Part shown: positions 54,909 through 64,000 of the stretch, piece by piece
Position numbering within the stretch: position 1 is the first letter of the stretch
How the letters are laid out: the number at the start of each line of letters is the position of its first letter
From: Hexactinellida sp. DTS-2022
Taxonomy: Eukaryota > Porifera > Hexactinellida
Assembly (NCBI GenBank): GCA_028753945.1
Contig: JAPNXP010000015.1
Span: 1,798,001-1,862,000, forward strand
Reading direction: 5' to 3'
Length of the DNA stretch: 64,000 nucleotides
Notes under the pieces: generated by a model
What the model saw: only the letters and a program-made list of their open reading frames with translations
Told to the model about the DNA's origin: nothing
The model's database searches: none
Made by a program: the position numbers and the translations under genes

Positions 54909-57010
54909 TATTATAGTTTGAACCAGACATTTGACGAAATAGCCCGAAATGATGTTCTAGTGGGTCATTTTGTATTCGAGACATCAGCAAATATTCAAAA
55001 CCGCATTCAAGGGTCAATCTTTGTACTAAGAGAGGGAGGGCAATACAAGTATGTCTAAAACTAGTGAATCTTTGTGGAGTAAGCTTCCCTCTAGACGTGG
55101 GAAGCAATTTCCAACAATCTAGCCATTTAACTACATGGTCCAAAAAGGATAATCTCGGATCGTTCAAGCGAAGCGGTGCAAAATTTGGATTGTTGAAGCG
55201 AATATCTTTTCCGACCCAATTAACATTAAAAATGTCCCAGATTTTATTTATCACATGTATGAATTTGACGATATGACGATTTTCATTTGTTGTATTCTCA
55301 TTATAGAAACTAGAGAGGCCCGCTGCTGTTGATTCATGAAAGATCTTAAGAGCTAAGTTTACATTTTGTCGCTCTAAATGAGATGGCCAACATGCTTTTG
55401 ATGTTAGTTTGGGGCTCTCTTAATTATGGAAATTTGTCAGCTTTGAATAAGGTTCTGAGGTCGTCAAATGCTGCAAAGCATATTGGAGGGTATTTTGACT
55501 TAGTCAATTCCCTCGGATCCAAAGTAATATTAGCAACAGGTATAGAAACTTTAAGCTGAGTAGATGGTATGATTACTGGTAGTGGAATATCATCGGTGCA
55601 AGTCTCAAAATCAGGATAAATAAAAGTTTTCTCAAAGTCTTTTAAATTTAACCAGTTATTACGAATTGATTTCATAATGTGGACTATGTCAAAGAATAAA
55701 ATAAGGTGGTTGCGCGTTGGGTTACATGGATGTACAACTCGCGGTTGCAATATTTTCGCGTCATATGAAAATAATTTAAATATACTGACATTTAAAGGAT
55801 AATTATCGGTACATATTGCCTCAACAAATTAATCACAACTCTCTATATCACCAATTGTTTTTGTAATAATTTGATATAAATCAGCCGCGGAGGAAGACCC
55901 TAACGGAATCAGATGAACAATGGTGGAAAACTTTTTCATAAGACTGGAAATCATCATTGAAAACACAGTTGTGGGTGGGTCGCGCGCTATGAGTTTCGAT
56001 GGCGCCCAAAACTTTACCTCCTTTTTATGAAGCATCACTATGGATGTGAACTTCGTACATTTGAAGTATCACATGGCGTTCCCTATGGCTAAATTTGGAA
56101 GTTATTTCCTTTAGAATTTGAAAGTAATCACCTTCAATACCCAGAGTGTTTTTTATACCAATCAAATTTCTCTCGTGAGGCAAGATTAAGCAATTGGATG
56201 ATTGAATAAGTCGCCAACATGCAGGTGATATTCCACGAATTTTAGTGAAAATACTTGAGTTAAAATATTATACCGTCGACGACTTTTAGCATTTATTAAA
56301 TTTCTCAATTACCCAACTAAAAAGTGGAATGAATACTCAGAGATTCGCTACTACAAAGTAAATCAACTATGTCTAGGTCTATCGAGTCACCATCAACAAG
56401 CTTAATTGCACTTTCGAGTTCATGGATAGCAAGTTTTATATGGTTGCTAATAGAACATTTACTTTGAGAGTTAATAGTTTGAAGTAAGAGTGAAAATGTA
56501 TCTACTTCATCGAGGATGGTCTCAATTTGGCGAGTGTCATTAATAAAAATTCGCGAGATCGGATTGGTGACGTTTTTATTATCAAATGCTTTGATGTACA
56601 AATCATCGTTAACTAATACAGATCGGTCGATGAAAGGTCCGGTTTCTAAAATAACGATTTTTATAAAAAAATAAAGGGGTGTTATCAGACACATTAGTTA
56701 TTCAGCCGTTTGGTAGGTCGATTAAATTTAGCTTAGAAAGAAGATCAGAATATGAATTAACTAGGAACTTATCCACCGTTTCTTCGTTATCAGTTATGCT
56801 CTTGGAGTATGCAGATTCCATCAGCAGTCGTTCTTTGTCATCTAGGCATAGTCTCTTTGGCTTGGAATTGAATTCAGAAAGATAGGAAGGACAGTTGGGA
56901 AAAATCCTGGGTACTGCTGTCTTCTTCAGAGCTATTCTCTCTCTGGAAACTGTAACAGTATGAACCCCGTCATTGTAGGATATGGTCCTTTCGATGTCAG
57001 GTTGACATTA
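54909..57010 (-). pseudogene. P-like transposase, broken copy related to the 45.5-50.1 kb element
   Basis: In minus-strand order, about 56940-56680 matches the SLKKGAVP..FPNCPSYL linker region. 56694-56317 follows with GPFIDRSVLVNDDLYIKAF, then a DIESCD block (55829-56038), VVHPCNPTRNH and KSIRNNWLNLKDFEKTFIYP (about 55740-55610). FNVNWVGKDIRFNN leads to RIQNDPLEHHFGLFRQMSGS (55254-54920). Many residues are the same as in the gene at 46589-49627, so this is a close family member, but it has several stops and frame changes. Its C-terminal part is replaced by the element at 54728, and its THAP end is replaced by a palindromic element at 57019. Confidence 0.85.
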
Positions 57011-57018
57011 AAATATAA

Positions 57019-57148
57019 ACAAAAAATCCAAAATTGCAGCCTGTGCCGACGCATGTTCCTTTGGTGGCACTGTATTTTGATGGTGGTTTATTGATAGTGC
57101 CTCCAAAGGAACATGCTGTCGGCACGGCTGCAATTTTGGATTTTTTTC
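57019..57148. mobile_element. Palindromic element H, copy
   Basis: Arms GCCTGTGCCGACGCATGTTC and CATGCTGTCGGCACGGCTGC, loop 'tattttgatggtggtttatt'. Confidence 0.8.
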
Positions 57149-58030
57149 GCCATGTTATCATCACTATGAAGGTGTTAAATTATTTCAGAAAGGTGTTTCA
57201 AAAGGCAACGACCCTTAGTGAGTTGGAAGTTTCGTTTTAGCTCACTTCATTTCAAAGATATTCAAGTTTCAGTAGATTATAACAAGTGATGAGTCAGCAT
57301 TTTTTATGTTCGCGTTGGGTGATCACCCAACACCAACCTACCCATTCGAAATATAGAATTCACAAAATTGTCAAAACTCATTTTTTGACGATGTCATCAT
57401 CACCTCAAGGTGTCAAGACCCATTTGTTGAGGTGTTACGTGGCATAAGAATCAATTGATAAATTGGTGTCATCTCTGAGATTTATGATATTTAATTAATT
57501 AGTATAAATAATTCTAATTATTATTTATAATATAACACCGATTTCAATGTCAACTTACAATTATTAAGTTAAATTATTTTGTCAATAATAATTAATTAAT
57601 TAATTTGGTCATCAAATTTCAATTCCGCACACATAACCCCTAATAAACAAATTGGAAGCATCTATATAAGTCATATTACTGGTGAATTAATTATAATTAA
57701 TTACTTCAGTTTATTTATAGGGCAACAGTATTCCTGCAGTAAATATAATCACATAATTTGTCGTTGTTAAGGAATGTAAAATCTTAGTTTTCAATTAGAA
57801 AATAGAAGCCTACTCGATCTCACAAGTTGAATCAATATAATAATCACAAGTTGAAACAATATAATTAGATTTAACACTTTCAATTGAACTGAAGTGTTAG
57901 TAAACAAAGGAAATTACCAACTCAATAGTGGCACAAACGAAGCGCAATTTGAAAATTCGTGCACTGTGAAAAGGTGTAGAATTTAATTCTCTATCGAATG
58001 CATATATATTGAATATTCGGGTACTATTTA
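57149..58030 (-). repeat. V-type interspersed repeat
   Basis: Inverse of 51538-52923 without its insertion: 'gccatgttatcatcactatg', 'gttttagctcacttcatttc', 'gaaaaggtgtagaattt', 'gaatattcgggtac'. Non-coding. Confidence 0.65.
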
Positions 58031-59320
58031 TTGTTTGGGTACTATTTATTGTCTTCCATGTCCCCTTTAGGTCCGCCAGGTGTGTGACCATAGCGAAAAG
58101 TCAATTTTTTTCATCAAAATTGGGCAATTTTCGACAAACCGGACGGTTTTCTCACAATTGTGCCACATTTTTGCTCCCAAAGGTGTCCAGATTGTTATTA
58201 AGGACAAATTTGGACAATCGGGGATGTAACAGGTCTTAGTTTACTTATTATAGTGATATATTCCAAATCTCAGCGATATAACTTCAGAAAGTGCCCCAGA
58301 ACTAAGCTTTAAAAATTGTGGCATGCTATAATTAGATAAGGTGGTTTTCAGGTGGCAGAGAGGATTTTCGATACGTCTACAGCGAAGAATATTTATTCGG
58401 GAAGGAATTAAAATTGGCCATCAAGCTGGAATTCAATCACTGATAGTGTCTGAAAGTTAGAACTAAGCTCCAGTTCACTTTTGAATTTGGATTTTCTCTC
58501 TTTTTCATGGTCACATGACACTCCATATATGGGCATTCGAGATTATTAGCAAGGTAACCATTTGGTTTTGAGTGATTTTTGACTTTGCAATGATTTAGAA
58601 ATGATATATCAATGTGATTAGTAATTTAGAGCTAAGCTCTAGAGTCCCTCGTTTAGAAGTTTCAAATTTGCATTTATCATCAAAATTGGTCACATTCACA
58701 CTACCATATAGGACATTTTCGAAAACGGTGCGTCCTAGATCATAAAATGTATTATTTACACTAGCCAAGTGACCCGTCGCCTTGCGACGAATTAGTCTGC
58801 ATAAATAGTTGGAATGCAACCCCCATTTATAGCCTCTTACAATGCTACGGTTGCAGCTTAGCTGTTAAATACTTCCCGATATACAATATTAGTCGTATAG
58901 AGCCATTCCAGAGCTTTCTAGCCAAACTGTATGACACTCTTCCCTGCATATCCCTTCCTCCATGCTTCTGCCATCAGCGGTAGTTTTTATGCTTCCTGGT
59001 TTATGACAAAAAGGATTGCCTCGGGTCACCAACGCGGGATCCAACCACGTTATTGTAAGCCCCTCGAGGGACAACATGCATTTTGGAATCTGCATTCGTT
59101 TTGCCTTGCAGACTTATTACATTGCAGGATTCAGGGTTGTTATCAATCCGGCCGGCAACGGAGTGTGGGTGAACTGTCTGACTGGATTACGTTGCATGAT
59201 GTAGTAAATGAATAAGTAAATTTAACAAAATGATTTATTTTAGGCACCGCAATTGGTATACACAATAGGAATAATATCCCAGTTAGCTGTAACCAATAGG
59301 ATTTGTATCCCAGTTAGCAG
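58031..59320. other. Non-coding DNA, unclassified repeat
   Basis: No gene; frames at 58931-59215 lack family signatures. From about 58760 ('ctagccaagtgacccgtcgc') to about 60060 ('ctcttaataatatagata', after a GGAC run) the sequence may be one dispersed element, interrupted by 59321-59816. I could not classify it. Confidence 0.4.
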
Positions 59321-59816
59321 CAGGGTTGCCAATCCAATCCAATCGAGAATATTTTCGATTGCCGATTGCTGCATTTTTCATCGATTGGATTGTCGATTGG
59401 ATTGCTTCATTTTTCTCGATTGGATTGTCGATTGGATTGCTGCATTTTTCATCGATTGGATTATCGATTGGATTGCAATCGATGAATTTCATCGATTTTT
59501 TCCGATTGTTTGTTTTTTCAATATCTAAATAATGCCAAAATTTAAAATGCTCAATTGCTCGTCAATTAAACCCAATAATATATGTTTTAAGTTTGAACAT
59601 ATGATGAAACATAACTCTTTTTGATATAATACTGAGCAGTAAACGATCGAAAAAAATCGGAGAAACAATCCAAAAGAATCGATGATATTTTGGATTGTCG
59701 ATTGCGATTGGATTGTCATCCGAATAATCGATTGTCCAAATTTGGATTGCCGATTGTCCAAATTTGGCTCGATTGGATTGGATTGTCGATTGGATTGGAT
59801 TGGATTGGCAACCCTG
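59321..59816. mobile_element. hAT-like element with GATTGGATTG words
   Basis: CAGGGTTGCCAATCCAATCC at the left and its complement at the right. The 9-bp sequence agttagcag stands directly at both sides (59312-59320 and 59817-59825). Both arms reiterate 'gattggattg' and 'cgattg'. No protein is encoded. Confidence 0.88.
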
Positions 59817-59825
59817 AGTTAGCAG

Positions 59826-60617
59826 TAACCAATAGGATTAGACCTTTAACAATAGGCTTATATATGCACATTAGCACGTAAAAACAAAATGCCGTGTAAT
59901 TCTGGAACTAACACCTTTTAGTGGAACCCAGTATATTTCCCGAGGTCTCACTTCGAAGAGCTTTCGATTGATATTTATTTCGTCAGGATCGGGTAATGTA
60001 GCAAAGAGTTACAGGGGCGGACGGACGGACGGACGGACCAAGCTCTCTTAATAATATAGATATGGGAAACCATGTGTGCTGATCATTTTTCACTAGTGAA
60101 AATTTAATTTATCTCTATTCCTCTCTGAGTTACAAATTAGTCAAGAATCTGTACCCTAAAGTTCGCCGAAAGGCTATAACTTTTGCAATATACACTTTTA
60201 CCTAAATTTTTGTTGAGTTTTGCAAAAATTTCCTCAGACTATCATATGTCTGAATATTGAAACAATGTTATCACAATTACTAGTTAATATACGGTGTTCA
60301 AGACCTTTGTTGTTATAAAACCGAGTTAGAAAATGAAAGGCCGCTCCACTAAAACGTTCATATCTCTGGAAATAATCGTCGAATCGATGAAAACCAAATT
60401 CCCATCGATAGATAACATCCTTCCGCAGTGTCTGTAAAAATATTGTAAAAATTGGCACATTTCGAATTTCACTTATTTTACATGCGGAACTTTGGCGGTA
60501 GAAGCGTTACTTAATAACTTCTTTCTTTCTTTGTCAATTGAGTATTCCTATTTATTCAAACTCTTGTCAACACTGTTACATAAATAAGTTATTATCCAAA
60601 TTATTGACTCGACGAAA
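59826..60617. other. Non-coding DNA with a GGAC microsatellite
   Basis: 'ggacggacggac' at about 60018-60038, then 'aataatatagata'. No gene is recognised before the fossil retroelement begins. Confidence 0.5.
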
Positions 60618-63235
60618 TGGCGACCGCCCCTATCTCAGTACCTCTTCTATAAAAAGGAGATAGAATATCCGATTGGCGCATCCTTTTGAGAGTGGGACGG
60701 AGCATATTCGTACAGACAAAGCTGGGGAGAAGAAGGTCATACATCTCCTCCCTAATTATGTAAACCGATCAATTACGGATACGGAGGCTGTGAAAATTGT
60801 GATGAAAAAGGCAACTACGCTAAATGAAGCTCTAGATGATTTGGTCGGAGTAGTGGACAGCCCAATAGATCCATTTACTGCCATGCAAGAACTGGTGAAA
60901 TTACAATGGCAGCCTGGACAGGATATTGGGGATTATTTTTTCCTAACAAGACGGAAGGCAGCACACGCAGGAACCACATTGAGATCTCCCAAAAGAAGTA
61001 CAAAATCGGATTAGGGTACAGTAACTAGCGTTAACGAAGACCTAGACCCATTCCGACGTTTTCAAATTAGTCGCAGAAATAAAGGAGTCACTCACAGAGA
61101 AAGGATTTGCTCTCAACGTAGGGATTAAACATGACTCACACACACCCAGAATCTCTACAATCAAAGACTTCGATGGTGACAACAGAACAGAGCCAGGGAC
61201 GTCGCCACGGGGGGGCATAGGGGGGCAATGCCCCCCCTGGTAGAAATCCTCGCCCCGGGGCAATGCCCCCCCTGGTAAAATATATTTTGAACTATTTATT
61301 TCTCTGATTAATTGATGCTATTGAATTCAATTTAATGAGTTCACATTTTCCAATCCATTTGAGTCATATACCTGTACGAGGCTCCAATTTTCCCCTGTAC
61401 ATTGGTCAAGATCCCTAGACACCTCAAAAAATTTTCTCGCTTGCTTCGCTCGCTCGTCTAAAATGTAATTCTACACTTATATTGAAACGAATTACACTAA
61501 CCAAAGCATTTTCATACTTTGTAGGACATTAAACTAGAAAGCTTCATCATACTCGCACAGTTTTTGGTAACGTCAACAGATCTAACACCAATATAATGTT
61601 TGCCCCCCCTGGAAATTTCTGTGCCCCCCCCCTAGGTGAAAGATCCTGGCAACGTCCCTGAACAGAGCAGGACCTCGCAAAGGATTCCGAAAATAAAATA
61701 GCATACACTAGAAGTAAACCTGGATGGCGGAGACAAACATTTACAAGGGAACCAGAACAACAAGAGAAGAGAAACTGCTTCATATGTGGTAAAAAGCATT
61801 TCTGGAGATTCTGCCCTGACAAATGCTGCCCAGCATGTGGCCAGAAGGGCCACGTACTGAAGGACTGCTCGACGCGCAAAGGCAAGGATAATCGGATGGT
61901 ATTTGCGACAAATACCGAAGAGTTAAGCACAGGAATGTCAGTCCTCATCTCTATTAAGCTGAATGGGATGCAAACAAACGCGCTTGTCGACAGCGGTGCA
62001 GGACCGACCATCAGCAGGGTTGCCAACCCTTAATGGATGAAACGCTCAAGCATGTTGATCGAGCGGATCCTTTCGTGGATGACACTTGCATACATTCTAA
62101 GAACTTTGAACAACACCTCGGTGATTTGGAGCTAACATTATCCGCATTGTTAGCAGCGCACATGCAATTAAGGAAGGATAAATGCTCTTTTGGCTATCCG
62201 AATGGAGAGTTCCTTGGACATAAAGTTTCGTCAAATGGACATTGCCCAATACCCCGGTTGAAGGACTCGATTCGTCACGCACAAAGACCGAGTAGTAAAA
62301 AGTAAGTGCAGCGATTTTTAGGACTAGCAAACTTTTACCGAAAATATATTCAAAGGTTTGCCGTGATCGCAGAGCCACTGTACACATAGACGCGCGAGAA
62401 GCAAGAATGGGTTTGGGGAATACGAGAAGAAGCGTTCGAAACTTTAAAGGACAAGTTGACGGAACCTCCCACTACGCTAGCATTCCCAAATTGGGGAAAG
62501 GAATTTGTCCTCCAAACGGATGCTTCAGCTATCGCTATAGGGGCGATCCTATCCCAGAGTGATTCGAAAAACGATCTACATCCTATAGCATACTTTTCTT
62601 CCGGATTAAATGACACCCAGATGAAATACGCGGCCGGTGAACTCGAATGCTGGGCCATTATTGCAGCTTGTCGGAAATTTATGAAGTACCTATGCGCTGC
62701 TCCTCACGTTAAAATCATAACTGACCATAATCCATTAGTGTGGCTGAGAGGACAAAAGGACCCCAGGGGCAAATTTTCTAGTTGGATTATGGAGCTGGAG
62801 TCTATTAATTATTCGATAGAGTTCATCAAAGGAACTGAAAACGTGTGCGCAGACTACTTGTCTAGGGAAAAAGTCTGAAATCGACCAGGAAGTCAATGAT
62901 GAAGATCAGCATTTCGAAAGATATTTGTATTCGTTCGACGGTAGCTCAATTCGCGCAGAATTTGAAAAAGCCCAAAAGGGAGACTTCATAGTATCATCCG
63001 CGATAAACCAATTAGAAAAGGCACAAAAGATCAGCTATGGACCATTCAAGACACAGGCTGGAATGAAAGTGGTCAATAGATTACTTTACAGAGGTAGAAA
63101 AGTTGTCGTTCCCAGATCGATGGAAGAAAGAGTAATGGCCTAGTACACAATGAATGCCACGTTGGGTACGATAAAAACTGTATTACTCACTCGGAATCGG
63201 TTCTACTGGAGAAAAATGGGGAACGACATATAAGA
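60618..63235 (+). mobile_element. Ty3/gypsy-type retroelement fossil
   Basis: The parts stand in the usual order. A gag-like region starts at about 60618. A CCHC zinc-knuckle stretch follows (about 61776-61870, CFICGKKHFWRFC and CPACGQKGHVLKDC). Then come an aspartic protease motif LVDSGA (about 61985), a reverse-transcriptase remnant (about 62033-62300), RNase H (about 62456-62878) and the zinc-binding part of an integrase (about 62925-63235). It is clearly broken, with roughly half a dozen breaks and missing sections, and a 469-bp short element is inserted in its gag part. I found no LTR pair, so it cannot be dated from LTRs; the amount of decay suggests a fairly old copy. Confidence 0.85.
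61192..61660. mobile_element. hAT-like element (CAGGGACGT ends) in the gypsy fossil
   Basis: CAGGGACGTCGCCA at the left and TGGCAACGTCCCTG at the right, with poly-G/poly-C tracts just inside. The perfect 8-bp duplication aacagagc flanks it (61184-61191 and 61661-61668). Confidence 0.9.
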
Positions 63236-63540
63236 CTTCGGCAGAAAATGGGCTATATGTGCCCAGGGGCGCTGGACTTTTAAAAAAGTCCAAAACTGTG
63301 GGTGGGCTCGAAACCTTTATTAAAACTTTATAGAAGTTTTAATAACAACAATGCATAATCGATGCTAAGACTAAAATTATGCACTGTATTTTTCTTCAAA
63401 TAATAACCGGGAACATCATTGATTTTCCGAGGGTATTGATCATTCATAGGATACAGCTATAAATGCTAAATACTGTGAGATATAAACGCTGAAAAATTCT
63501 TAAAATAATAAATTATATACATATTAACAAATCAGCATAC
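63236..63540. other. Non-coding DNA
   Basis: Starts with a small hairpin (ggacttttaaaaaagtcc at about 63272). No gene recognised. Confidence 0.45.
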
Positions 63541-64000
63541 TGGACCCGTATTCACTAAGAAGTTAAGTACGTACTTAAGTACTAAGTATGTACTTAAGTC
63601 GTATTCACTAAGATTGGTATTCACTAAGATTTAAGTGTGTACTTAAGTACATACTTAAGTACAAAACTTAATTAACCTACTAAGTTAACTTAACTTATAA
63701 GAATTTGCTTTTACTGACTCTTTAGACGTTGGTGTTTAATTAGAACATCGTAATAGATTTCTAGTAGTACTTGCTTTACTTTAGGGGAAGTTTATGATTC
63801 TATTTTCAACATTTATTACTATTGGTTGTTATTTTCTAAAAGTTCTGTTTTTTCTCAAGCACACAAATCACAGGAACTTCATTGAGAATATTCTTTTTAA
63901 AGTTAAAAGAATACACCAAGCTATTACAATAGCATTCCATACACTAATATGCTATGCTATTAAATAAAATTGAATAAATATAATTCAATTTCGTACTTAA
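63541..64000. mobile_element. Word-type short element with TACTTAAGTAC words (partial)
   Basis: 'cccgtattcactaag' followed by reiterated 'gtacttaagtac', 'gtatgtacttaag' and 'tattcactaag'. The window ends in 'tcgtacttaa', so the far end is probably outside. No duplication can be tested. Confidence 0.45.

Noticed and set aside
58931-59215. 94-codon frame with overlapping antisense frames
   Set aside because: It lies in an unclassified dispersed repeat and shows no domain.
1-64000. tRNA, rRNA and bacterial-style promoters or terminators
   Set aside because: None seen with convincing structure; introns and transposon types show nuclear eukaryotic DNA, where such bacterial signals are not expected.

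Overview
This window is AT-rich, gene-poor animal nuclear DNA that is crowded with mobile elements. The evidence for a metazoan is spliceosomal introns, THAP-domain P-like transposases, several hAT lineages, Helitrons that carry an OTU protease domain, a Ty3/gypsy fossil, and animal-type SLC47/MATE and ABCC exporters. An invertebrate with a repeat-rich genome fits best. I cannot name the species from sequence alone.

Layout. 0-10 kb is non-coding. It holds an unclassified element with ~450-bp terminal inverted repeats (2255-4601), many short non-autonomous elements and microsatellites. 10.1-12.95 kb is a TTAA-flanked DNA transposon with a degraded transposase-like gene. 13-20 kb is repeats. 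20.1-22.1 kb is the front half of a Helitron Rep/helicase gene. 22.1-34.2 kb carries hAT debris, a MATE exporter and, convergent to it, an ABCC exporter, both broken. 34.2-36.3 kb is the back half of a Helitron helicase plus an OTU domain. 36.6-40.0 kb is a nearly intact P-like transposon. 40.3-42.5 kb is a broken P-like copy. 45.48-50.14 kb is an apparently complete P-like transposon. 50.8-57.0 kb is hAT, integrase-like and P-like debris. 60.6-63.2 kb is a fossil Ty3/gypsy element.

Main observations. (1) The two Helitron halves join without gain or loss of a coding base if the 12.08 kb between them is removed. That segment carries both exporters, and copies of one interspersed repeat lie at its two ends in direct orientation. 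It therefore behaves as one inserted block. (2) The P-like element at 45.48-50.14 kb has identical 69-bp inverted ends, an 8-bp target duplication, a recognisable empty site in a neighbouring repeat copy, and a complete two-exon transposase of about 993 residues with the three expected acidic residues. It looks recently mobile. (3) More than a dozen short elements share a hAT-like plan: CAGGG-type ends and 8-bp target duplications. Each interior, however, is built by reiterating its own short word (AGGTC, GAGTC, AATGAGTTG, GATTG, AGGCG, CGAATATTC and others). One of them carries arrays of AGGTCA spaced as DR4/DR5. Two high-identity copies of one such element differ by a 34-nt block of words.

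No rRNA or tRNA gene and no CRISPR array was recognised. The only genes that look like host genes are the MATE and ABCC loci, and neither reads as intact.
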